Positions 35,474 through 47,645 of a stretch of 64,000 nucleotides of DNA are shown here, piece by piece. The notes below the pieces were generated by a model that worked only from the letters and a program-made list of their open reading frames with translations, was not told the origin of the DNA and searched no databases. How positions within the stretch are numbered: position 1 is the first letter of the stretch; each line of letters starts with the position of its first letter. The stretch is taken from NCBI RefSeq assembly GCF_027942865.1, contig NC_134528.1, positions 8,861,586-8,925,585 of the forward strand, given 5' to 3'. The stretch comes from Odontesthes bonariensis (Eukaryota; Chordata; Actinopteri; Atheriniformes; Atherinopsidae). The translations under genes and the position numbers were made by a program.

Positions 35474-36301
35474 ATTCAAACAGTTGTAAATATGTCCAAA
35501 GAAAACTAAGTCTGTCCCAAGGTAACTTGCCTTAGCTGCCTCATAAGTCCAATAATCCACAGATCAACTCATGTGTCCATAATTATTTCGGTTCTAACTG
35601 CCACAGTTTTCTTTGAGGATGATATAGATTTATCCTCTCTAACATACACGTTTGTATCGTTGCCGTGACCTACGCACATGTGCAAGGCGAGCTACGTCAA
35701 GCAACATGTATTTTAACCGGATGTCAAGAGGTTTTTCCCATGAAAATAAAGCTATATTTTTTTCATATTTATTGGAAAAATAATCAGTGGAGATTGCGAG
35801 ATGAAAAGAAACATAAAATCAGTAGCTTGACAAATTCCACACGTCATATCTTTAAGCAAGAACCTCTGATAATGGCAGTGGCATGAAAAAGAGTAAGTAG
35901 CTATATACTTAAACACAGGTCTATCAAATAAGGTGGTCACTGAGTGTTGGCTATTCATTATTTTTTAAATAATGATAGTCATCATACACAAGTGTATTTG
36001 GTCTGAATATTTTGTATAAACCCTTTCAGAGTCCTTCTTATGTTTTTCAGTCAATATAAGTATAGAAAATATGTAAAAGTTTAAATAAGAAATTTGGGAT
36101 TATTCTACTATTTATATTCTAGTGAAGATAACAGCCATTTATACTGGAATCAGATATTTTAATTTTGATATCACCTTTGCATTTATTCTACAAGTATTTC
36201 ATTAAAGCTCTGAGACTAGTTAACTTAACATGGGAGTTTTATTTTGAGGGCTTTTGCTCTAATGTGTTTCCTGTTTACGCAATTTGACGCAACGGCAAAG
36301 T

Positions 36302-36355
36302 TGACGTCATCATGAGGTCATTTCCCGGAAGTGCAACTACTGCAACACGGAAGTG
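36302..36355. promoter_or_regulatory. chmp2a promoter elements: CRE and two ETS sites
   Basis: A perfect CRE TGACGTCA (36302-36309) is followed by CCGGAAGTG (36325-36333) and CACGGAAGTG (36346-36355), both good ETS/GABP cores. They lie just upstream of a non-coding first exon whose donor (CACG|GTGAGT) ends at 36468. This is a classic housekeeping-gene arrangement. Confidence 0.65.
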
Positions 36356-37859
36356 TTGGAAAGAAAACAAATAATCGTTTAAATTTGAGTCGAGTTAAAG
36401 TCGGAGGACGCCCAAAGTGCCGTTTATCTTCTGGATTGTTGTGGTCTCACCGACTGGTCTGATTCACGGTGAGTGTTAGAGGCTGTAGACCGCTGGGTTT
36501 GGACCGTGGACTCGTATCATGGGAGAGACGCTTTTGAGGGGACGACAGCTGAACTAAACACGGCCGAAAAAAGACTCCAGGCCTTTAGTCACATAACTAA
36601 ACACTGAGTAATATAGTCCAGCAAACAAGGGAGTTGGTGACAGGGCTAACACGACCGAAACCGCGTTATTATTTATTTTATGTACGTGAAACTGTTTACT
36701 GTGGGTTTCTTTTTTATGATGGACAGTAAAGTTGAAAATCCCCCATTTTTTTCACAACTATGCAATTACCTGTAGCTGACAGCGACAAAAATTAACAATA
36801 CTGATATACGATTAACTATATAAGCAATATTTTTAGCAGAAAAAGGCACAGTTCTACTAATTTTCATGTTTCAACCAGGATTTAATACTTTAACTAAGCA
36901 TAGGCTAATTCTCATCATCAATCAATTTTTCTACCATTGTTTTTCATCAGTTGCCTAATACAGTTTCCCTAAATCTAAGATTACATCTTCAAATGTCACA
37001 AACCCAAATATATCAACTTCACTTTTATATATAACAAAGAAGATCCTCAAAAATTGGAAGATGAGAGCAGCAAATCCCAGGATCTTCGAGTGGGATTCAA
37101 ATAATTAGCTGATTACCGGAATAGCCAACGATTCGTTTTCTGAATTTCCTAAACTTTCAAAACATGAATTATTAAACGTCTCTAAAACAGAACATTTAAA
37201 GATCTATACTTATATTTTCTATACCTGTGACACAGCAAACTATTAATTAGGAGGGTTTCCTTGGGTAGATGTTCAAAACAAAGGAAGCTGTAAATAATCG
37301 TCTTTAGTGGAGTGTTTACTTTAAAGAACAAAGAAGCCAGTTCCTTTTTCGTACCTTCGGGTTTCATATTCAGACTTTATCCATTCTTTAAACTTCTCTT
37401 AGACTTTCTTGCTTCTACTTGACATATATCAGCACCTAAATATCTAAGGTGCGTACCGTATATCTCAGCAATAGATCATCTTTATTGGACAAAGCTTTAA
37501 TCAGGTCTGGTTTCTTCAAACATACTATCACTACTGTTAATTGTGGTAATTGATTTAATTTAGCTCTGTAGACTGTGATTATTTAAATTAGGGCCTCTGG
37601 TCTGTAAAACACCCTAAGAATTATGGCTGTCGCATTTTGTCAGGCAAAGGGATGACATTTAGAAGATATTATGGACAAATATTCTATTTATTGTAGCATC
37701 ACATCAGAAAGAACAAGGAAAATGTTCATCACATCGCTCCTAGGTTTGTCGTTTAACCAACAGTAACCACTATGATGACATTTTTGAATATGTATGTATA
37801 TTTTTTGACAGCAACTGAGTACTTTTTTCTAACATTTTGCTTTTGTTGACTATAACCAG

Positions 37860-40027
37860 ATGGACTTCCTGTTTGGGAAGAGGAAGACTCCGGAGGAGAT
37901 GCTGAGGCAGAATCAGAGGGCGCTCAACCGAGCCATGAGAGAACTGGACAGAGAGCGAATGAAACTGGAGCAGCAGGAGAAGAAGATCATTGCTGACATC
38001 AAGAAAATGGCCAAACAGGGACAAATGGTGAGTTGAAGGAAGCAGTGCTTCTGAATGATGAGATATTCGTACAGGAAGAAAACCTGACTGTTGTTTTGTG
38101 TCATTTCAATCTTTACAGGATGCAGTGAAGATCATGGCCAAGGATTTGGTTCGTACACGGCGCTACGTCAAGAAGTTCATCATGATGAAAGCCAACATTC
38201 AGGCTGTCAGTCTAAAGATACAGACACTCAAGTCCAACAACAGCATGGCACAGGCTATGAAAGGTGTCACCAAAGCCATGGCCACCATGAACAGACAGGT
38301 CTGTGTCTGATATGCGCTGAAACGCACTGCACAATGCAAATAAGCCATACACCTCTTTGTTGAGAAGTTCTATTTGTTTAATTTTTACAGCTGAAGCTGC
38401 CTCAGATTCAGAAAATCATGATGGACTTTGAGCGACAGAGTGAAATCATGGACATGAAAGAGGAGATGATGAATGACGCCATCGATGACGCCATGGGCGA
38501 TGAGGATGATGAGGACGAGAGGTAAGGGACCTCCGCCACTCACTCCCACACCCCCCAAACAAAATATGCACCAAAACTAATACGTAAAATAGCTATATTA
38601 CATCTTGTTTTTTTAGTCCTTTTCATTGTCTTGTCTCTACATATAAGCAAAACCAGCAGCTACTTTGGCATGGGGGCTTGAAAAAGGGGGAAACAGTTAG
38701 CCTGACACTGTCCAGAGTCCCAAACTGTTTCTTCAATTCAGAAAAATTAAGATATTTGAAAGCAAACCAGTTAAGAAATACATCTTAGAAAGACGAAAGT
38801 CCAGTAAACCGGTGACCTACAAGTTCCAACACCACAAAGGAGTCTTGTTGCATGATGTGGTTCTTCAAGAGTCTAAAAGCTTCAGGCAATCTGGCAATGG
38901 CAATTTAATTTGTATATCGTATTTCATTACACATTAAATCGGTTTGCTTAACATAGAAGGACAAAACATGGGAAATAAGACAATACATAATACATTACAT
39001 TACATACAGATGCTCAAACATGCAGCCACAGGTATTAGTTCTATTCCTGTGAGAAAAGGAAAGTTTTGACTTTAGTTTTGGTTCTGCTTTAAAATCAGAC
39101 CGACTTCTCTTTGTTTTATGTGGAAAGTCTCACGTGCCTCGGAATATTAATGCCTCACTTGTAACACTTCACACACTTTCCTTGTTCTTCTGACAAAGTC
39201 AGTGAGGCAGAAAATGAGTTGAAAAGTTCAAATGTGTTCAGTAAAGAAGGAGTAAAATGTCGTCAGCACAGAGACGGGAGCAGTGGCTTTGTGTAGTCTT
39301 TACTTGTTGTGTCATAATGACTCCAGAAAAGGGCAAAGCCCTGCTAAGCTAAGTGGGCAGCCACCCACTGTGTCCAGTTGCTTATACGCAAATAGATTGT
39401 ATGCGTATTTAGGTCCAATGATGGAGAATTGTGCAGAGGAAATGGGAGCGAAAAGTACTCATATTGTCACTTCTGTTGGAAGGAATGTGTAGACCAGATA
39501 ATCAAGATGCAGCTGAGGCACAAAACTGGAAGTGTGTTGTGTTTCTGTACTACACTATTCAAGAGCCTCAAAGTCGAGACAGATGTTGTAGATCAGTCTC
39601 CTTAGTTGCCCAAATCTATGGAAACTGTGGAATGGGCTCCTATCGTTCCAAACAATTCACCCTCCACAGCCCGATATAACTGACCCAGTTTGTGTTTTGT
39701 GTTCGGTCTGATTTGTTTCTGATGTGTCTGCGTTTCGGGTGCAGCGACGCCATCGTGTCCCAAGTGCTGGACGAGCTCGGTCTGAATCTGTCCGATGAAC
39801 TCTCAAGTAAGAAAAAAAACAGTGTGTCAAGGTCGTTGATAAACCAGTTTGTGTTCTCGGGGTATTTTTGCGTAACATCGAATGCCGGCTGTGTGTTTGT
39901 TTCAGATCTTCCGGCCACCGGGGGAAGCCTGTCGGTGGCTGGAGGAAAGAAGGCCGAGCCTCAAGCCGCTCTGGCCGACGCAGACGCAGATTTGGAGGAG
40001 CGTCTGAATAACCTCCGGAGAGACTGA
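37860..40027 (+). CDS. chmp2a: Charged multivesicular body protein 2A (ESCRT-III)
   Basis: CHMP2A is an ESCRT-III subunit that polymerises on membranes in endosomal sorting, abscission and membrane repair, and recruits the VPS4 ATPase. Coding exons: 37860-38027, 38119-38298, 38391-38521, 39745-39806, 39906-40027 (663 nt, 220 residues; human has 222), all phases matching; the ATG opens the second exon after a 5' UTR exon ending at 36468. It starts MDFLFGKRKTPEEMLRQNQR, has the basic first helices, RTRRYVKKFIMMKANIQAV, the acidic linker MGDEDDEDE, and ends DLEERLNNLRRD, the MIT-interacting motif bound by VPS4. Near identity to human CHMP2A makes the call secure. An AATAAA at 40784-40789 is the likely poly(A) signal. 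It converges on msl1. Confidence 0.97.
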
Positions 40028-41760
40028 ACGCACAGTGACTGTCAGACAAGCGTACTGTGGCAAGGTCGTTAATACAGATACAAACATGCTGGAATCTCAG
40101 TCTAGATTCTTTGGAAGGTAAAACCGACCGGCTGTCACGGCCAACAAGCTGCGTTATAAAGGTGTACGGCTTTCTGTTTGAGGTTTTTTTTTGTTTTATG
40201 TGTATTATGTATCTTATCAAGGAAACAAAAATATTACAAGGGTCATTGTCCTTCATAAGTCTAGCAATTTGACTCAACCAAATGACACAGATTTACTAAA
40301 AGTGAACATTTTGTTTCAGAATCTGTGTACACACTGACTTCTCAAAGCATGTTTTCACAATTAACACTAATTACATAATATTTAAAGGAATCCAAATCAT
40401 AGCTGGTAATATTACAGAAAATAAAATTTTATATATTGACATTTAGAAATATCAGCGCATTTTGTACACGAGGCAGGTTTGGTGTTCTTGATGTGATCAT
40501 CATAAAATGATCAGCCTTTTGATTCTGCTTATTAGCGGGAGCTGCCAGTTTAGAGGATCTTGCAGAAGATGGTGAACAAAGCAATTGTCTCTCTAACAGC
40601 TCGGCTGACTAAATTCACTAAGAGAACGGTTTATTTTACAAAGAAATATATGTTCAGCTGCTTCTGAAGCAGTGGAAAGACACTCCTGCATTTTGCCCTG
40701 TTTGTCAGTGTTTTTTTCTGAGAGCATTTTTCACCAAAATGTTAATAAGGAGTCGTGGTGTCTCCTGTTTTTTTTCTTTACTCAATAAACATTTTTTTTT
40801 CCATATTGAAATAACTGTTTGTGTAATTAGGGTTTTCTTTTGTCATCAAAGAGCACTAACGAGTTTTAGAATGACTCCCGTGTTTTATGTACATGAACAA
40901 CTCTTAAATGGATCACCTTTACACAAACAAAACAACGCCCATAAAAATGAATTCAAATCTGCATGGAAATAAGAGTTCACACTTCATTTAACTTCATTCT
41001 AGCAGAGAGGACTGTCTGCATTTAAACAGACCCGTAAAGCTACCTTGCAGTGATGGAAGCAGAACCAGATTTGGAGTGAATGCTTTAAACAAGAGAGAAC
41101 TTGACTCCAGATATTTTATCACAGCTTTTTCTTCTGTTGTCATTGGTTCAAATGTAGCATTGTTGACATGCCAAGACAATACTGCTCTGTTGGAGTAGTG
41201 CATTGCATGACAAAAAGAAGCAGCCCTGAAATTGTCCTCCAACCTTTTGTGACAGTTTGGGTATTTTGAGGCAAACCATGCATGAATTAGCAAGTTAGCT
41301 CAATGCTATTGTACAAGCTAACGAAACAGAGCAAGCCTTTTCTCTGAGAAAATATTTCTCAAAATATTTTTGTAAGATTGCGGCTGCTCGCGCACTCTGT
41401 CCACATTTCATTCATCTTCCAATAGGTGGTGCTTTTAAATCAATAAAGCCCCCCCTCCTATGTTTTAAACCTTCACTAAATGCCTGCAAATAATGCTTAC
41501 AGCAGTAATAAAGATAGATATTTTGTGTAAAATGGTCAAGTTAATCTTTTCAATTACATTTGAGCCCCTGAAAGTTTGGCCTAAATACTGAAGAGCTTTC
41601 ATTTTTTAAACCCTTTCTCCAATTTGGATGCGGATAGTCTCAAATTAGAGATGAGAGTTAAAGCTCATCTTCATCAGACAACTGTAACATGTTTAGGTAA
41701 GTGGTTGTCATGTTAACATTCCTTATAAATCATACAAAATAAACAAATCCACATCATAGA
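40028..41760. other. chmp2a 3' UTR and short gap before msl1
   Basis: The chmp2a 3' UTR probably runs to about 40810 (AATAAA at 40784-40789; another AATAAA near 40420). The remainder is AT-rich with no gene seen. Confidence 0.55.
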
Positions 41761-43297
41761 CATTTTTTTTATTTAAAAAAAAAAAAAAAAAACTTTCAAA
41801 ACTGTCAATTTGTCAACATACAATTATAGAACGATATTGAATGTACTCAACACTTTCAACATTAAATAATAAAAAAATAACAGCCATGTTTTATGTACAT
41901 TCGTTTCTGAAAGCTATGTACAGGAACAAAAAAACCCAAAACAAATCAACTGTGTATTTTCCAAACGCTGCCTCGACAAAAACGCCTGACAGGTTAAGTA
42001 CTGAAGCTGCAGAAAGCCGTTGCATCATAAGCCGAACAGGTTGAGCAAAAGCAGCGAGGAGGAAACGCCTGCAGAAATAAATCACTGCGACTGAAACTGA
42101 GATTAGCTCAGAGAGGCCGCGATTAACTGGCAGCATGTCAAAGAGCACCTGCGAACATTGCTAGAACTACAGATAGAAAGCTCATTAGTCATCTAAAACG
42201 TCTCCCTTGAACATCAGCCAATGCAAGAGATCAACGCATACGCATAAGTTGCCTAATATTTACTGGATGTAAGCTTCTTGTTAAGATTGGAAACACGAAA
42301 ACCACTTCATGAGGAGGCTGTTCAGGCTTCAGTTCTCGCTGAACGGAGCAGCTAAAAGTCATGCTTTCAAAGAACAATAGTCTTTTTTTGTAGCCCAATG
42401 AGCGGAGATTATTCTCCATTCTGGGGTCAAGCCATGCTACCATCTTATTTTTGCAACAGGTAAATAGAGTCCATGCAACTCACATAAAAGTAATAGAAAC
42501 AAGGAACAGAATCACTGAGTTTAAAGGCAAAATCGTCACCAGTCTAATTTTCCCTGCCTTTGTTTTCATTAAGGAAACCCTCAAGAGAACATCGAACCAC
42601 CATTTATTAGCTGTTGCTTTACATTGGCTTGGCTGAAGAACTAAGATTTTTTATTTAACTATATGTAATCATGCTGGCTCAAAACTCCCAACATCACACG
42701 ACTTTGATGAAATCTTACTGAATTTGTGTGCGAACAACAATATAAGCGATACACACCACGATAACAGTTGGATTTTGACTATTTTTTTTCCACTTAGGCA
42801 GGAAGAATGCACGTGGTAAACATACCCACAGCATGACGATGCAACTGTATTGCTTGTGATGAACAGTTTAAGCTTCATATTGAGTCTAAAGGGCGACAAA
42901 TGCCCCCTCCCCACACGCTCAAGTGTACAGTTCCCGGGTTATTCTGTGGGAACACTAAGCGTAAAAGCAGAAAGAAGCTCCCCCTTTGTGTGATAAAAAT
43001 CTGTTTGGATGGCACAGCTTGAACAAAACACATTTCAAACATGTTACAGAACATGCACTGAACAGCTGCTAACACGGGGGCTGTAATCATGCAGCATCAA
43101 CCGTTTCCCATGTCACATAATTTTCCGATATTTTGCAGGAGATCAGCCGAAGTCAGGCTGGAAGCTGGAAGCTGGAAATGGCAAAAGTTCACCGAGGAGT
43201 GATATGTCCAACCCCAACCTCCCCCCACAAGACAAATGGAGCATTTTCTAAACCAGGCGTTGAGCGGCATCTCTTCGCTGTTAATGTAGTATGGGTT
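41761..43297 (-). other. msl1: msl1 3' untranslated region
   Basis: Sequence downstream of the msl1 stop on the minus strand without coding potential. An AATAAA on the minus strand at 41768-41773 is a candidate poly(A) signal, giving a 3' UTR of about 1.5 kb. Confidence 0.5.
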
Positions 43298-46200
43298 TCA
43301 CTTCCGACAGGTCCGGTGAGGCGTGTGTTTTTTGGGCACCTCGATGCGGCATCGGCTTCGGTCATCCAGCCAAGGCAGCTCAAAGTTCCTGGAGGGGAAT
43401 GCCATTTGATCAACTTTCAGTTCAGAAGTGAAAACTTTTGAGAACAACTTTTGTTTTCAAATTCTTCGGGGGACCAATCAAGCTCGGAGACTGATTTCAG
43501 ATCCTTTATAGTCTGAGCTTGACACCCAAAATCAAATCATTGGTGAATATCTTCTGTACGTCTGAATGTTAAAAAAAAAAAACTTTAAACCTCAAGCAGA
43601 GGTCAGAAACATCCACATTACCTAAATCAGGAACCTGTTTGGGTCTGTTAATAATCTGCAATCTTAATCTTTTTTTTACTGTGCGTGAGAACATATATAT
43701 TGGGTTCAGAAAATGTTAAAAAAAAAAATTTAAAAAGTGACACTGAGTGAGCTGTGCAGATTTTCAGGGAAAACTTAACGCGATTACCATTAAAACTCAA
43801 GTTAAAGTTAAATAGTTAATTTAACTGCACAAACGAACGAGCCAGTAATGCTCTACCAATACTTTAAGGTTTTTATATCCCAGGAAGGAAATCAGACTTT
43901 TAATGGGCGTCCTTTCATTTTTTTTCTTAACCAAAAGTAAGTTAGACATTCAGATTTCCCATTTGTCTTGAGCGCACCATCAGTATAGCATAATGGAGCA
44001 ACAGGAAAGTCCAGAGTTTATGGAGCGTGACTGAGGAATTATGACGTTGTTACTAAGTGACCAGCTGCACCTGTTTAACAACTATGACGTGTTCAACGTA
44101 TGACTCGAGGCCGATGAACTGCAGATACAAGTACTGGAGAATAAATATATTCAAATATTTTCCTATAAGATTACTCTGTGATCTGAGCTCTCTTATATTG
44201 TAATAACATGCTCCAGGGGTTATAAGCACTACATATTTCAAAAGAGGCAGACCCTGAGTCCAATGGGTCACTCCACACCCTAAAATAATCAACTTCAAAA
44301 GAAGTGTTATTAAGAAACTTTATGTCAGATTGTGAGAAAATAGTATAACATGTCTGCTTAAAATTCAACATTTTTAAAGATAAATCTCACTGACAAGCAG
44401 CTGTCCTTACAGCAGTGTAAAACAGCCACACAGTACGTGTGACAGAATTAAAGGAGAACACCTCGAACTTACTGTTGTGAGAGTTTGGGCAGCGGCCGGC
44501 CAAATGCAACCACAGGCAAGAAGGGAGTGATCACAATAGTTTCAACTGGAAGAAACAAAATATATGAGTAATAAGTCTCTTGAATAAATTCAAAAATCAT
44601 TTCTGTTGCTACATCGTCTTGCACCCAGTTTTATCCAGGCGTACTAAAGCCTGCTGCTGTACCGTCTTCGGTGTCGGGATAGAAGGACGACAGATCGGGC
44701 TCAGTCTCCTGGACGACTTTCTTCCTGTTCATGCGCTGCTGCAAACGCTGGAACACGCGCTGCTCTCTGATTCGCTGGATGTCCCATCTGAAAACGGACA
44801 CAAAGATGGTGGGAAAACTGACGAGTTAGGATCAAATCACAAATCAGTGCCTTCCTTTAGAGTACAACAGAGCCGGTGGGCTGTATGTTTTGTCTCTAAG
44901 CTACAACAGATGATGAGGATGATGATGATTTACTTTCAATATTGTTTTTGAAGGTTTATCATAAGTGTAGTACCTTAGTGTACTTGTATATATGTGAATT
45001 TAGCCTCCACTATACAATTCACTTTTTTAGTTAAATATTAAATACGGTAAACTTTAAAGGGAAGATAAAACCATTTGAGCATTTGTTTACTGACTGTTAA
45101 CAACAACTGTACAACGCAGGTGTCATATTGTGTTTGATCTGTAAACAAACCTAAATGTGACCATTTCAGTTGGCACACAAATATGAATTTATTTCAAATA
45201 ACTTCAATCTGTGATTGGTACCTTTTCCTCCTCTTCTCATCCAACTCCAGCTTTGCGTGGCGCTTCAAAAACACACTGTCGTCCAGTGGCTTGATAACAA
45301 TGAAGACAAGTTCACATATGTAATTCTAAAATTTAAATGGTTTTTGATTTAATGTGAGAAAACTCAAAATGTTTCCTTTCAAATATGCCTCACCTCAGGG
45401 GGAGTACAAGAAGAGTCCTCTTCCAATGGCTCTATATAGTTTTCCCTCCAAGAGGGAACTAGCATGCAGAAAGAATAAAGGAAAGGATATCATTCATAGA
45501 TGGTGTGTTCAGTACATTTGATGGATTAAGTGTTTAAAGGTGGAATATAGGTTAGGCTTACAAACAATCAGCATATCATGTACTACATGAGGAGTCCACT
45601 CACTGGCCACCTCTTCCTCCTTTTTAGGAGAAGTCTCCCGCAGAGGGGAAAGAGGAGGTTGGTTCCAGCAACACAGATACATCTCTGTGGTAGACATGAA
45701 GGGGAGATCCTCCATCTGACAGCTCAGCTCAGACTCCTCTTTGCATGGGAGCAAACTGTCCCTTTCTACCCCAGACCGCACTGGAACAGTCTTCTCTGGG
45801 GTTTCCTTACTGCGCAGCTCTCTTTGGTTGGGAGAGCCGGGCTCGATTTCAGATTTCTGGGGACTAAGCTTTGCAGTTTTACCCCGAGATTTCTGAATTT
45901 TTGCATCTCCAAAGCAAGACTTTCTGTGTGCAAAGATAAAAAAAAAAAATGAATGCAACAATATGACGACAAAAAAAAAAAAAAAAAAAAAAAAAAAACT
46001 GGGAAAATCCATTTGCTGTATCAGCTGTAGTTTATGCTACCTTTTTTGACCTTTGCCACCCCGGCTAAATGGGAGTGGAGTGGCTTGGTTGGGTTGTGGA
46101 CCCTCCTCTATGTCCAGATCCCATATGTCCTCTTTGTCAGGGGTCCATGGTTCCAAGGGCTGGAAAAGGCGCTTGTCACGGGGAACATCCTTCCGTGTGA

Positions 46201-46789
46201 GCTGGAGGCGCCGCTCCATACGCTCAATGCGTGCCAGTAGCTGCAGAAGACAAGGACATTATAAAACAGTTAAATATTTGTGTCCTGGAAACATAGCAAC
46301 ACATAGAAAATAAAATACTTGTACATACTGTCTCCTTATCTGCTTTGAGCTCATCTATCTCCTTGTCCTTGGACTGCAGCTGCTGTTGCTGCTGTTCAAT
46401 GAGGTCCAGTTGGAGGAGGAGGATCTGGCGGAGGCAGTTGGCTTGTGTGTGGGGATTGGCAGGGGTTTTCCTGATGTTCCTCCACTTGCCCTCAGAGGAG
46501 AGTTCAATGGATGCAGTGCCAAGAACTCCAGGGACAACCCCCTTCGCACTGTCATCCGCACCAGCATCCTTAGGATTATTGTTCACAGTCATCTGAGGAT
46601 TATCCATATTGTCAACAGAGAGGGGTTTACCTTTCACTGGGGTTCCCTCACCCCCCATTGGTCTGACAGGGGACAATACCCCCACAGTTTTTTCTCCTTT
46701 AACTATTTCTGCAACTTTGCTTGTCATGTAATTCTGATCTAAGTCCTTTGATTTACTTGGGTTCTCGCCCCTCTGCACGTCTTGAACAT
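43298..46789 (-). CDS. msl1: Male-specific lethal 1 homologue, MSL complex scaffold
   Basis: MSL1 scaffolds the MSL complex (MSL2, MSL3, KAT8/MOF) that acetylates histone H4 lysine 16. Minus-strand exons: 46329-46789, 46041-46240, 45604-45923, 45394-45458, 45222-45289, 44663-44787, 44473-44545, 43298-43388; all phases match. The coiled coil that binds MSL2 is clear (LRQILLLQLDLIEQQQQQLQ). The middle contains the conserved MEDLPFMSTTEMYLC. The C-terminal PEHE region that binds MOF and MSL3 follows: LKRHAKLELDEKRRKRWDIQ, ITPFLPVVAFGRPLPKL and FELPWLDDRSRCR, ending HRTCRK. The 5' end is uncertain: the acceptor at 46790 follows a T-run and a TA repeat, and no upstream coding exon fits. From the first in-frame ATG (46727) the protein is 446 residues. 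Fish may have more than one msl1 copy, so an a/b suffix is undecided. Confidence 0.92.
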
Positions 46790-46894
46790 CTATATATATA
46801 TATATAAAAAAAAAAAAGTCGCAGGACTCACGGTGGCGACGCAAAGTGAGTTTAGTCAAAGTCAACAGTGTCAGCGTTCTGCTTGAATCTTGCT

Positions 46895-47570
46895 TTAGGA
46901 AACAGCGTGGACCACAGAGTCATGACGAGCACAACGACCTCTCATCCTGCAGCGCCTCAGCGGTGCGCTTTGCCATGTGAACGTAGCTGCTGTAGGAAAA
47001 AGAACAATAAAGACATTTATCAGCTTATAGTTGTGTAACCGAAGGCAAGCTGCCTTTAACTTCGGAGCAGAACACTTTCGACATATACTGAAACCAAAGA
47101 TGACTACAAGATTAAAGTGTGCATCCTTCACCTAAAATCAAGCTAAGCTACATTAGCTCTGCGTTCATAAACGGGGAAAATGGCTCAGAAAAGAAAGTAG
47201 TCAATTCCAGAGGAATTCAACTCATAAGTGCTGCGCCCAGGCAGACATTTTAGCGTGAGGGCTTCCAACAAGGACTCGGGAGTGGCTGTGTAGGACACTG
47301 GCAGCAGCCATCTCCTCCATTTTGGTTCTCGCGAAATCACGAAAAACAATAACAGCTAGCTAGCTAGCCAACGTTAGCCGGCTAACTTCACCTGCACACT
47401 GCGTTTGCGGAGCGAAACGGGTGTAACGTCCGTGTCGTAACACTAAGTTTAAACGTATCTCTTTTTATTAACGTGCCTTTATGTGTTTGAAACCTACCTG
47501 GACAGCGATTCAAGTCAGCCTACAAGTGCCTTCATGTTCCCTCCTCAAGAATTAAAGCGCCGACTAGAGC
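46895..47570 (-). promoter_or_regulatory. msl1 5' UTR and promoter region
   Basis: A donor (GTCCAG|GTAGGT, exon end 47498) on the minus strand marks a probable first non-coding exon carrying a six-codon upstream ORF. A second possible exon follows the acceptor near 46994 and contains a short MAKRTAEALQDE frame that stops after 18 codons. Upstream DNA holds AGCTAGCTAGC and AACGTTAGC (47354-47378) and a partial TCTCGCGA near 47327. Confidence 0.45.
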
Positions 47571-47631
47571 GCATGCGTAATTTGTTGGCTGTCCATTTTC
47601 TTGTGTTTTGGAGTTTTCTACCGGCAGGGCG

Positions 47632-47645
47632 CCAGTAGAGGGCGA
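47632..47645 (+). promoter_or_regulatory. CTCF-like site
   Basis: CCAGTAGAGGGCGA fits the vertebrate CTCF core (CCASYAGRKGGCRS) in all positions except that the final base was not required to match. It sits about 60-130 bp upstream of the msl1 first exon. Confidence 0.45.

Noticed and set aside
39657-40277. 206-residue minus-strand frame over the chmp2a 3' exons
   Set aside because: Antisense shadow of conserved chmp2a coding sequence; no recognisable domain.
46895-47131. msl1 coding exon with MAKRTAEALQDE start
   Set aside because: The frame stops after 18 codons and no donor in the right phase connects it to the 46789 exon; it is more likely 5' UTR.
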